Shown in pieces: positions 1 through 11,749 of a DNA stretch of 64,000 bases; the first letter of the stretch is position 1; each line of letters starts with the position of its first letter. The position numbers and the translations under genes were made by a program. Under the pieces are notes generated by a model. That model had not been told where the DNA came from. It saw only the letters and a list, made by a program, of their open reading frames with translations, and did not search any database. The stretch is taken from contig NC_092565.1 of assembly GCF_037975245.1 (NCBI RefSeq), positions 16,845,999 through 16,909,998 on the forward strand. The letters are read 5' to 3'. Source of the stretch: Apostichopus japonicus (Eukaryota > Echinodermata > Holothuroidea > Aspidochirotida > Stichopodidae).

Positions 1-37
1 CACCGATGCAAAAGAGAGTCTCGCTCATCAGCTCGTA

Positions 38-63
38 CAGTGCGCCAAGCCATCGCGCCACTG
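38..63. other. Second monomer hairpin over the A-box region
   Basis: CAGTGCGC (38-45) pairs with GCG (55-57) plus CACTG (59-63) with one bulged C at 58, leaving a 9-nt loop (46-54). It overlaps the A-box-like segment of the minus strand, so it may simply be part of the old tRNA-like fold. Confidence 0.6.
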
Positions 64-81
64 TATGGACTGAGATATTAG

Positions 82-137
82 GCCGATTAACTTATACTTA
101 CAGCTCCCCATGTAGGCACGAGCTGTAAAAGATCGGC
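82..137. other. Nested inverted repeat / hairpin in monomer
   Basis: Inner stem TTACAGCTC (98-106) pairs perfectly with GAGCTGTAA (120-128) around a 13-nt loop. Outer stem GCCGAT (82-87) pairs with ATCGGC (132-137). The pattern repeats in most copies at 165-bp spacing. It could form a cruciform in DNA or a long hairpin in a transcript. Some right-hand variants break the inner stem (GAGCAGTAA or GAGCGGTAA), without a compensating change that I could see. Confidence 0.8.
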
Positions 138-217
138 AAAAGACGTACGTCACCGGGGTTCGAACCACCGATGCAAAAGAGAGTCTCGCTCATCAGCTCG
201 TACAGTGCGCCAAGCCA
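127..217 (-). promoter_or_regulatory. tRNA-like internal Pol III promoter relic (one of ~380)
   Basis: Read on the minus strand. 217-206 is TGGCTTGGCGCA, a partial match to the A box TRGCNNAGYNGG. D-arm stem GCTT (215-212) pairs with GAGC (199-196), four of four including one G-U. B box GGTTCGAACC lies at 166-157, about 50 nt downstream of the A box. T4 runs follow at 141-138 and 130-127. The layout is that of a tRNA gene or tRNA-derived SINE head. Against function: the T-arm pairs only two of five bases on this strand in the common variant, the anticodon arm is poor, and a T4 lies inside the unit (178-175). The B box is palindromic, so it reads equally on the plus strand, where the T-arm pairs four of five bases but no A box is evident. 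Transcription is not shown. Confidence 0.45.
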
Positions 218-2239
218 TCGCGCCACTGTATGGACTGAGATATTAGGCCGATTAACTTATACTTACAGCTCCCCGTGTAGGCACGAGCTGTAAAAGATCG
301 GCAAAAGACGTACGTCACCGGGGTTCGAACCACCGATGCAAAAGAGAGTCTCGCTCATCAGCTCGTACAGTGCGCCAAGCCATCGCGCCACTGTATGGAC
401 TGAGATATTAGGCCGATTAACTTATACTTACAGCTCCCCGTGTAGGCACGAGCTGTAAAAGATCGGAAAAAGACGTACGTCACCGGGGTTCGAACCACCG
501 ATGCAAAAGAGAGCCTCGCTCATCAGCTCGTACAGTGCGCCAAGCCATCGCGCCACTGTATGGACTGAGATATTAGGCCGATTAACTTATACTTACAGCT
601 CCCCATGTAGGCACGAGCTGTAAAAGATCGGCAAAAGACGTACGTCACCGGGGTTCGAACCACCGATGCAAAAGAGAGTCTCGCTCATCAGCTCGTACAG
701 TGCGCCAAGCCATCGCGCCACTGTATGGACTGAGATATTAGGCCGATTAACTTATACTTACAGCTCCCCGTGTAGGCACGAGCTGTAAAAGATCGGCAAA
801 AGACGTACGTCACCGGGGTTCGAACCACCGATGCAAAAGAGAGTCTCGCTCATCAGCTCGTACAGTGCGCCAAGCCATCGCGCCACTGTATGGACTGAGA
901 TATTAGGCCGATTAACTAATACTTACAGCTCCCCGTGTAGGCACGAGCTGTAAAAGATCGGCAAAAGACGTACGTCACCGGGGTTCGAACCACCGATGCA
1001 AAAGAGAGTCTCGCTCATCAGCTCGTACAGTGCGCCAAGCCATCGCGCCACTGTATGGACTGAGATATTAGGCCGATTAACTTATACTTACAGCTCCCCA
1101 TGTAGGCACGAGCTGTAAAAGATCGGCAAAAGACGTACGTCACCGGGGTTCGAACCACCGATGCAAAAGAGAGCCTCGCTCATCAGCTCGATAAGTGCGC
1201 CAAGCCATCGCGCCACTGTATGGACTGAGATATTAGGCCGATTAACTTATACTTACAGCTCCCCATGTAGGCACGAGCTGTAAAAGATCGGCAAAAGACG
1301 TACGTCACCGGGGTTCGAACCACCGATGCAAAAGAGAGTCTCCCTCATCAGCTCGTACAGTGCGCCAAGCCATCGCGCCACTGTATGGACTGAGATATTA
1401 GGCCGATTAACTTATACTTACAGCTCCCCGTGTAGGCACGAGCTGTAAAAGATCGGCAAAAGACGTACGTCACCGGGGTTCGAACCACCGATGCAAAAGA
1501 GAGCCTCGCTCATCAGCTCGTACAGGGCGCCAAGCCATCGCGCCACTGTATGGACTGAGATATTAGGCCGATTAACTTATACTTACAGCTTCCCATGTAG
1601 GCACGAGCTGTAAAAGATCGGCAAAAGACGTACGTCACCGGGGTTCGAACCACCGATGCAAAAGAGAGTCTCGCTCATCAGCTCGTAGAGTGCGCCAAGC
1701 CATCGCGCCACTGTATGGACTGAGATATTAGGCCGATTAACTTATACTTACAGCTCCCCATGTAGGCACGAGCTGTAAAAGATCGGCAAAAGACGTACGT
1801 CACCGGGGTTCGAACCACCGATGCAAAAGAGAGTCTCGCTCATCAGCTCGTACAGTGCGCCAAGCCATCGCGCCACTGTATGGACTGAGATATTAGGCCG
1901 ATTAACTTATACTTACAGCTCCCCGTGTAGGCACGAGCTGTAAAAGATCGGCAAAAGACGTACGTCACCGGGGTTCGAACCACCGATGCAAAAGAGAGTC
2001 TCGCTCATCAGCTCGTACAGTGCGCCAAGCCATCGCGCCACTGTATGGACTGAGATATTAGGCCGATTAACTTATACTTACAGCTCCCCATGTAGGCACG
2101 AGCTGTAAAAGATCGGAAAAAGACGTACGTCACCGGGGTTCGAACCACCGATGCAAAAGAGAGCCTCGCTCATCAGCTCGTACAGTGCGCCAAGCCATCG
2201 CGCCACTGTATGGACTGAGATATTAAGCCGATTAACTAA

Positions 2240-4450
2240 TACTTACAGCTCCCCGTGTAGGCACGAGCTGTAAAAGATCGGCAAAAGACGTACGTCACCG
2301 GGGTTCGAACCACCGATGCAAAAGAGAGTCTCGCTCATCAGCTCGTACAGTGGGCCAAGCCATCGCGCCACTGTATGGACTGAGATATTAGGCCGATTAA
2401 CTAATACTTACAGCTCCCCGTGTAGGCACGAGCTGTAAAAGATCGGCAAAAGACGTACGTCACCGGGGTTTGAACCACCGATGCAAAAGAGAGTCTCCCT
2501 CATCAGCTCGTACAGTGCGCCAAGCCATCGCGCCACTGTATGGACTGAGATATTAGGCCGATTAACTTATACTTACAGCTCCCCATGTAGGCACGAGCTG
2601 TAAAAGATCGGTAAAAGACGTACGTCACCGGGGTTCGAACCACCGATGCAAAAGAGAGCCTCGCTCATCAGCTCGTAGAGTGCGCCAAGCCATCGCGCCA
2701 CTGTATGGACTGAGATATTAGGTCGATTAACTAATACTTACAGCTCCCCATGTAGGCACGAGCTGTAAAAGATCGGCAAAAGAGGTACGTCACCGGGGTT
2801 CGAACCACCGATGCAAAAGAGAGTCTCGCTCATCAGCTCGTACAGTGGGCCAATCCATCGCGCCACTGTATGGACTGAGATATTAGGCCGATTAACTAAT
2901 ACTTACAGCTCCCCATGTAGGCACGAGCTGTAAAAGATCGGCAAAAGACGTACGTCACCGGGGTTCGAACCACCGATGCAAAAGAGAGCCTCGCTCATCA
3001 GCTCGTACAGTGGGCCAAGCCATCGCGCCACTGTATGGACTGAGATATTAGGCCGATTAACTAATACTTACAGCTCCCCGTGTAGGCACGAGCTGTAAAA
3101 GATCGGCAAAAGACGTACGTCACCGGGGTTCGAACCACCGATGCAAAAGAGAGTCTCGCTCATCAGCTCGTACAGTGCGCCAAGCCATCGCGCCACTGTA
3201 TGGACTGAGATATTAGGCCGATTAACTAATACTTACAGCTCCCCGTGTAGGCACGAGCTGTAAAAGATCGGCAAAAGACGTACGTCACCGGGGTTCGAAC
3301 CACCGATGCAAAAGAGAGCCTCGCTCATCAGCTCGTACAGTGCGCCAAGCCATCGCGCCACTGTATGGACTGAGATATTAGGCCGATTAACTAATACTTA
3401 CAGCTCCCCATGTAGGCACGAGCTGTAAAAGACGTACGTCAGCGGGGTTCGAACCACCGATGCAAAAGAGAGTCTCGCTCATCAGCTCGTACAGTGCGCC
3501 AAGCCATCGCGCCACTGTATGGACTGCTATATTAGGCCGATTAACTAATACTTACAGCTCCCCATGTAGGCACGAGCTGTAAAAGATCGGCAAAAGACGT
3601 ACGTCACCGGGGTTCGAACCACCGATGCAAAAGAGAGTCTCGCTCATCAGCTCGTACAGTGCGCCAAGCCATCGCGCCACTGTATGGACTGAGATATTAG
3701 GCCGATTAACTAATACTTACAGCTCCCCATGTAGGCACGAGCTGTACAAGATCGGCAAAAGACGTACGTCAGCGGGGTTCGAACCACCGATGCAAAAGAG
3801 AGTCTCGCTCATCAGCTCGTACAGTGCGCCAAGCCAACGCGCCACTGTATGGACTGAGATATTAGGCCGATTGACTAATACTTACAGCTCCCCATGTAGG
3901 CACGAGCTGTAAAAGATCGGCAAAAGACGTACGTCACCGGGGTTCGAACCACCGATGCAAAAGAGAGTCTCGCTCATCAGCTCGTACAGTGCGCCAAGCC
4001 ATCGCGCCACTGTATGGACTGAGATATTCGGCCGATTAACTAATACTTACAGCTCCCCATGTAGGCACGAGCTGTAAAAGATCGGCAAAAGACGTACGTC
4101 ACCGGGGTTCGAACCACCGATGCAAAAGAGAGTCTCGCTCATCAGCTCGTACAGTGGGCCAAGCCATCGCGCCACTGTATGGACTGAGATATTAGGCCGA
4201 TTAACTAATACTTACAGCTCCCCATGTAGGCACGAGCTGTAAAAGATCGGCAAAAGACGTACGTCACCTGGGTTCGAACCACCGATGCAAAAGAGAGTCT
4301 CGCTCATCAGCTCGTACAGTGAGCCAAGCCATCGCGCCACTGTATGGACTGAGATATTAGGCCGATTAACTAATACTTACAGCTCCCCGTGTAGGCACGA
4401 GCTGTAAAAGATCGGCAAAAGACGTACGTCACCGGGGTTCGAACCACCGA
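2240..4450. repeat. Segmental duplication, left copy (A1)
   Basis: About 13 monomers whose rare variants recur in the same order near 8000-10050. Shared markers: TCTCCCT (2494 and 8258, offset 5764 = 35 periods minus 11), the 11-bp-short monomer (3425 and 9024, offset 5599 = 34 periods minus 11), GATATTCGG (4021 and 9620) and CACCTGGG (4266 and 9865). The change of offset by one period shows that one monomer was lost or gained after duplication. Edges are approximate. Confidence 0.8.
3414..3470. repeat. Short monomer with 11-bp deletion
   Basis: Normal copies read TAAAAGATCGGCAAAAGACG; here TAAAAGACG. The lost 11 bp lie between two AAAAG direct repeats, the signature of slippage or short-repeat recombination. 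The same form recurs at about 9030, 10998, 11152 and 24511, in several cases with the neighbouring variant GTCAGCGGGG, so most copies descend from one event. Confidence 0.8.
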
Positions 4451-7400
4451 TGCAAAAGAGAGTCTCGCTCATCAGCTCGTACAGTGCGCCAAGCCATCGC
4501 GCCACTGTATGGACTGAGATATTAGGCCGATTAACTAATACTTACAGCTCCCCATGTAGGCACGAGCTGTAAAAGATCGGCAAAAGACGTACGTCAGCTT
4601 GGTTCGAACCACCGATGCAAAAGAGAGTCTCGCTCATCAGCTCGTACAGTGCGCCAAGCCAACGCGCCACTGTATGGACTGAGATATTCGGCCGATTGAC
4701 TAATACTTACAGCTCCCCATGTAGGCACGAGCTGTAAAAGATCGGCAAAAGACGTACGTCACCGGGGTTCGAACCACCGATGGAAAAGAGAGTCTCGCTC
4801 ATCAGCTCGTAGAGTGCGCCAAGCCATCGCGCCACTGTATGGACTGAGATATTAGGCCGATTAACTAATACTTACAGCCCCCCATGTAGGCACGAGCTGT
4901 AAAAGATCGGCAAAAGACGTACGTCACCGGGGTTCGAACCACCGATGCAAAAGAGAGTCTCGCTCATCAGCTCGTACAGTGCGCCAAGCCATCGCGCCAC
5001 TGTATGGACTGAGATCTTAGGCCGATTAACTAATACTTACAGCTCCCCATGTAGGCACGAGCTGTAAAAGATCGGCAAAAGACGTACGTCACCGGGGTTC
5101 GAACCACCGATGCAAAAGAGAGCCTCGCTCATCAGCTCGTACAGTGCGCCAAGCCATCGCGCCACTGTATGGACTGAGATATTAGTCCGATTAACTAATA
5201 CTTACAGCTCCCCATGCAGGCACGAGCTGTAAAAGATCGGCAAAAGACGTACGTCACCGGGGTTCGAACCACCGATGCAAAAGAGAGTCTCGCTCATCAG
5301 CTCGTACAGTGCGCCAAGCCATCGCGCCACTGTATGGGCTGAGATATTAGGCCGATTAACTAATACTTACAGCTCCCCGTGTAGGCACGAGCTGTAAAAG
5401 ATCGGCAAAAGACGTACGTCACCGGGGTTCGAACCACCGATGCAAAAGAGAGTCTCGCTCATCAGCTCGTACAGTGCGCCAAGCCATCGCGCCACTGTAT
5501 GGACTGAGATATTAGGCCGATTAACTAATACTTACAGCTCCCCATGTAGGCACGAGCTGTAAAAGATCGGCAAAAGACGTACGTCACCGGGGTTCGAACC
5601 ACCGATGCAAAAGAGAGTCTCGCTCATCAGCTCGTACAGTGCGCCAAGCCATCGCGCCACTGTATGGACTGAGATATTAGGCCGATTAACTTATACTTAC
5701 AGCTCCCCATGTTGGCACGTGCTGTAAAAGATCGGCAAAAGACGTACGTCACCGGGGTTCGAACCACCGATGCAAAAGAGAGCCTCGCTCATCAGCTCGT
5801 ACAGTGCGCCAAGCCATCGCGCCACTGTATGGGCTGAGATATTAGGCCGATTAACTTATACTTACAGCTCCCCGTGTAGGCACGAGCTGTAAAAGATCGG
5901 CAAAAGACGTACGTCACCGGGGTTCGAACCACCGATGCAAAAGAGAGTCTCGCTCATCAGCTCGTACAGTGCGCCAAGCCATCGCGCCACTGTATGGGCT
6001 GAGATATTAGGCCGATTAACTAATACTTACAGCTCCCCGTGTAGGCACGAGCTGTAAAAGATCGGCAAAAGACGTACGTCACCGGGGTTCGAACCACCGA
6101 TGCAAAAGAGAGTCTCGCTCATCAGCTCGTACAGTGCGCCAAGCCATCGCGCCACTGTATGGACTGAGATATTAGGCCGATTAACAAATACTTACAGCTC
6201 CCCGTGTAGGCACGAGCTGTAAAAGATCGGCAAAAGACGTACGTCACCGGGGTTCGAACCACCGATGCAAAAGAGAGTCTCGCTCATCAGCTCGTACAGT
6301 GCGCCAAGCCATCGCGCCACTGTATGGACTGAGATATTAGGCCGATTAACTTATACTTACAGCTCCCCATGTAGGCACGAGCTGTAAAAGATCGGCAAAA
6401 GACGTACGTCACCGGGGTTCGAACCACCGATGCAAAAGAGAGTCTCGCTCATCAGCTCGTACAGTGCGCCAAGCCATCGCGCCACTGTATGGACTGAGAT
6501 ATTAGGCCGATTAACTTATACTTACAGCTCCCCGTGTAGGCACGAGCTGTAAAAGATCGGCAAAAGACGTACGTCACCGGGGTTCGAACCACCGATGCAA
6601 AAGAGAGTCTCGCTCATCAGCTCGTACAGTGCGCCAAGCCATCGCGCCACTGTATGGACTGAGATATTAGGCCGATTAACTAATACTTACAGCTCCCCGT
6701 GTAGGCACGAGCTGTAAAAGATCGGCAAAAGACGTACGTCACCGGGGTTCGAACCACCGATGCAAAAGAAAGTCTCGCTCATCAGCTCGTACAGTGCGCC
6801 AAGCCATCGCGCCACTGTATGGACTGAGATATTAGGCCGATTAACTTATACTTACAGCTCCCCATGTAGGCACGAGCTGTAAAAGATCGGCAAAAGACGT
6901 ACGTCACCGGGGTTCGAACCACCGATGCAAAAGAAAGTCTCGCTCATCAGCTCGTACAGTGGGCCAAGCCATCGCGCCACTGTATGGACTGAGATATTAG
7001 GCCGATTAACTAATACTTACAGCTCCCCATGTAGGCACGAGCTGTAAAAGATCGGCAAAAGACGTACGTCACCTGGGTTCGAACCACCGATGCAAAAGAG
7101 AGTCTCGCTCATCAGCTCGTACAGTGAGCCAAGCCATCGCGCCACTGTATGGACTGAGATATTAGGCCGATTAACTAATACTTACAGCTCCCCGTGTAGG
7201 CACGAGCTGTAAAAGATCGGCAAAAGACGTACGTCACCGGGGTTCGAACCACCGATGCAAAAGAGAGTCTCGCTCATCAGCTCGTACAGTGCGCCAAGCC
7301 ATCGCGCCACTGTATGGACTGAGATATTAGGCCGATTAACTAATACTTACAGCTCCCCATGTAGGCACGAGCTGTACAAGATCGGCAAAAGACGTACGTC

Positions 7401-7999
7401 AGCGGGGTTCGAACCACCGATGCAAAAGAGAGTCTCGCTCATCAGCTCGTACAGTGCGCCAAGCCAACGCGCCACTGTATGGACTGAGATATTAGGCCGA
7501 TTAACTAATACTTACAGCTCCCCATGTAGGCACGAGCTGTAAAAGATCGGCAAAAGACGTACGTCAGCTTGGTTCGAACCACCGATGCAAAAGAGAGTCT
7601 CGCTCATCAGCTCGTACAGTGCGCCAAGCCAACGCGCCACTGTATGGACTGAGATATTCGGCCGATTGACTAATACTTACAGCTCCCCATGTAGGCACGA
7701 GCTGTAAAAGATCGGCAAAAGACGTACGTCAGCGGGGTTCGAACCACCGATGGAAAAGAGAGTCTCGCTCATCAGCTCGTAGAGTGCGCCAAGCCATCGC
7801 GCCACTGTATGGACTGAGATATTAGGCCGATTAACTAATACTTACAGCTCCCCATGTAGGCACGAGCTGTAAAAGATCGGCAAAAGACGTACGTCACCGG
7901 GGTTCGAACCACCGATGCAAAAGAGAGCCTCGCTCATCAGCTCGTACAGTGCGCCAAGCCATCGCGCCACTGTATGGACTGAGATATTAAGCCGATTAA

Positions 8000-10050
8000 C
8001 TAATACTTACAGCTCCCCGTGTAGGCACGAGCTGTAAAAGATCGGCAAAAGACGTACGTCACCGGGGTTCGAACCACCGATGCAAAAGAGAGTCTCGCTC
8101 ATCAGTTCGTACAGTGGGCCAAGCCATCGCGCCACTGTATGGACTGAGATATTAGGCCGATTAACTAATACTTACAGCTCCCCGTGTAGGCACGAGCTGT
8201 ACAAGATCGGCAAAAGACGTACGTCACCGGGGTTCGAACCACCGATGCAAAAGAGAGTCTCCCTCATCAGCTCGTACAGTGCGCCAAGCCATCGCGCCAC
8301 TGTATGGACTGAGATATTAGGCCGATTAACTTATACTTACAGCTCCCCATGTAGGCACGAGCTGTAAAAGATCGGTAAAAGACGTACGTCACCGGGGTTC
8401 GAACCACCGATGCAAAAGAGAGCCTCGCTCATCAGCTCGTACAGTGCGCCAAGCCATCGCGCCACTGTATGGACTGAGATATTAGGTCGATTAACTAATA
8501 CTTACAGCTCCCCATGTAGGCACGAGCTGTAAAAGATCGGCAAAAGACGTACGTCACCGGGGTTCGAACCACCGATGCAAAAGAGAGTCTCGCTCATCAG
8601 CTCGTACAGTGGGCCAATCCATCGCGCCACTGTATGGACTGAGATATTAGGCCGATTAACTAATACTTACAGCTCCCCATGTAGGCACGAGCTGTAAAAG
8701 ATCGGCAAAAGACGTACGTCACCGGGGTTCGAACCACCGATGCAAAAGAGAGTCTCGCTCATCAGCTCGTACAGTGGGCCAAGCCATCGCGCCACTGTAT
8801 GGACTGAGATATTAGGCCGATTAACTAATACTTACAGCTCCCCGTGTAGGCACGAGCTGTAAAAGATCGGCAAAAGACGTACGTCACCGGGGTTCGAACC
8901 ACCGATGCAAAAGAGAGTCTCGCTCATCAGCTCGTACAGTGCGCCAAGCCATCGCGCCACTGTATGGACTGAGATATTAGGCCGATTAACTAATACTTAC
9001 AGCTCCCCATGTAGGCACGAGCTGTAAAAGACGTACGTCAGCGGGGTTCGAACCACCGATGCAAAAGAGAGTCTCGCTCATCAGCTCGTACAGTGCGCCA
9101 AGCCATCGCGCCACTGTATGGACTGATATATTAGGCCGATTAACTAATACTTACAGCTCCCCATGTAGGCACGAGCTGTAAAAGATCGGCAAAAGACGTA
9201 CGTCACCGGGGTTCGAACCACCGATGCAAAAGAGAGTCTCGCTCATCAGCTCGTACAGTGCGCAAAGCCATCGCGCCACTGTATGGACTGAGATATTAGG
9301 CCGATTAACTAATACTTACAGCTCCCCATGTAGGCACGAGCTGTACAAGATCGGCAAAAGACGTACGTCAGCGGGGTTCGAACCACCGATGCAAAAGAGA
9401 GTCTCGCTCATCAGCTCGTACAGTGCGCCAAGCCAACGCGCCACTGTATGGACTGAGATATTAGGCCGATTGACTAATACTTACAGCTCCCCATGTAGGC
9501 ACGAGCTGTAAAAGATCGGCAAAAGACGTACGTCACCGGGGTTCGAACCACCGATGCAAAAGAGAGTCTCGCTCATCAGCTCGTACAGTGCGCCAAGCCA
9601 TCGCGCCACTGTATGGACTGAGATATTCGGCCGATTAACTAATACTTACAGCTCCCCATGTAGGCACGAACTGTAAAAGATCGGCAAAAGACGTACGTCA
9701 CCGGGGTTCGAACCACCGATGCAAAAGAGAGTCTCGCTCATCAGCTCGTACAGTGGGCCAAGCCATCGCGCCACTGTATGGACTGAGATATTAGGCCGAT
9801 TAACTAATACTTACAGCTCCCCATGTAGGCACGAGCTGTAAAAGATCGGCAAAAGACGTACGTCACCTGGGTTCGAACCACCGATGCAAAAGAGAGTCTC
9901 GCTCATCAGCTCGTACAGTGAGCCAAGCCATCGCGCCACTGTATGGACTGAGATATTAGGCCGATTAACTAATACTTACAGCTCCCCGTGTAGGCACGAG
10001 CTGTAAAAGATCGGCAAAAGACGTACGTCACCGGGGTTCGAACCACCGAT
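8000..10050. repeat. Segmental duplication, right copy (A2)
   Basis: Partner of the block at 2240-4450, with offset 5764 then 5599 bp. The part with CGGTAAAAG, GGTCGATT and GGGCCAATCC appears a third time at about 10170-10700 (offset 1804 = 11 periods minus 11). The copying therefore happened more than once. Confidence 0.8.
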
Positions 10051-11749
10051 GCAAAAGAGAGTCTCGCTCATCAGCTCGTACAGTGCGCCAAGCCATCGCG
10101 CCACTGTATGGACTGAGATATTAGGCCGATTAACTTATACTTACAGCTCCCCATGTAGGCACGAGCTGTAAAAGATCGGTAAAAGACGTACGTCACCGGG
10201 GTTCGAACCACCGATGCAAAAGAGAGCCTCGCTCATCAGCTCGTACAGTGCGCCAAGCCATCGCGCCACTATATGGACTGAGATATTAGGTCGATTAACT
10301 AATACTTACAGCTCCCCATGTAGGCACGAGCTGTAAAAGATCGGCAAAAGACGTACGTCACCGGGGTTCGAACCACCGATGCAAAAGAGAGTCTCGCTCA
10401 TCAGCTCGTACAGTGGGCCAATCCATCGCGCCACTGTATGGACTGAGATATTAGGCCGATTAACTAATACTTACAGCTCCCCATGTAGGCACGAGCTGTA
10501 AAAGATCGGCAAAAGACGTACGTCACCGGGGTTCGAACCACCGATGCAAAAGAGAGTCTCGCTCATCAGCTCGTACAGTGGGCCAAGCCATCGCGCCACT
10601 GTATGGACTGAGATATTAGGCCGATTAACTAATACTTACAGCTCCCCGTGTAGGCACGAGCTGTAAAAGATCGGCAAAAGACGTACGTCACCGGGGTTCG
10701 AACCACCGATGCAAAAGAGAGTCTCGCTCATCAGCTCGTAGAGTGCGCCAAGCCATCGCGCCACTGTATGGACTGAGATATTAGGCCGATTAACTAATAC
10801 TTACAGCTCCCCGTGTAGGCACGAGCTGTAAAAGATCGGCAAAAGACGTACGTCACCGGGGTTCGAACCACCGATGCAAAAGAGAGCCTCGCTCATCAGC
10901 TCGTACAGTGCGCCAAGCCATCGCGCCACTGTATGGACTGAGATATTAGGCCGATTAACTAATACTTACAGCTCCTCATGTAGGCACGAGCTGTAAAAGA
11001 CGTACGTCAGCGGGGTTCGAACCACCGATGCAAAAGAGAGTCTCGCTCATCAGCTCGTACAGTGCGCCAAGCCAACGCGCCACTGTATGGACTGAGATAT
11101 TAGGCCGATTGACTAATACTTACAGCTCCCCATGTAGGCACGAGCTGTAAAAGACGTACGTCAGCGGGGTTCGAACCACCGATGCAAAAGAGAGTCTCGC
11201 TCATCAGCTCGTACAGTGCGCCAAGCCATCGCGCCACTGTATGGACTGAGATATTCGGCCGATTAACTAATACTTACAGCTCCCCATGTAGGCACGAGCT
11301 GTAAAAGATCGGCAAAAGACGTACGTCACCGGGGTTCGAACCACCGATGCAAAAGAGAGTCTCGCTCATCAGCTCGTACAGTGGGCCAAGCCATCGCGCC
11401 ACTGTATGGACTGAGATATTAGGCCGATTAACTAATACTTACAGCTCCCCATGTAGGCACGAGCTGTAAAAGATCGGCAAAAGACGTACGTCACCGGGGT
11501 TCGAACCACCGATGCAAAAGAGAGTCTCGCTCATTAGCTCGTACAGTGAGCCAAGCCATCGCGCCACTGTATGGACTGAGATATTAGGCCGATTAACTAA
11601 TACTTACAGCTCCCCGTGTAGGCACGAGCTGTAAAAGATCGGCAAAAGACGTACGTCACCGGGGTTCGAACCACCGATGCAAAAGAGAGTCTCGCTCATC
11701 AGCTCGTACAGTGCGCCAAGCCATCGCGCCACTGTATGGACTGAGATAT

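Larger units (their letters stand above)
1..165. repeat. Representative satellite monomer (165 bp)
   Basis: Phase was set at the first base of the window. Landmarks in order on the plus strand: AAAAGAGAGTCTCGC (about 11-25), imperfect hairpin 38-63, GGACTGAGATATTAGG (67-82), nested hairpin 82-137, palindrome GACGTACGTC (142-151), and palindrome GGTTCGAACC (157-166) that closes into the next copy. The length is a multiple of three (55 codons) and close to the DNA length wrapped by one nucleosome. The monomer carries a TAA after GAGCTG (124-128 area) that stops the longest plus frame in most copies. I do not recognise it as a named satellite. Confidence 0.95.

Noticed and set aside
127-217. Functional tRNA gene cluster
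   Set aside because: No complete cloverleaf: the acceptor stem does not pair, the anticodon arm is weak, the T-arm is mismatched, and a T4 lies inside. I kept it only as a tRNA-like promoter relic.
3625-3912. Plus-strand ORFs of 79-95 codons (also at 7255, 8080, 9224, 25040, 27039, 36767, 47154, 52260, 55721, 57367, 60823 and others)
   Set aside because: Each is one or two satellite monomers read through a mutated TAA. The same sequence in hundreds of neighbours is stopped, halves are near-identical, and no domain is recognisable.
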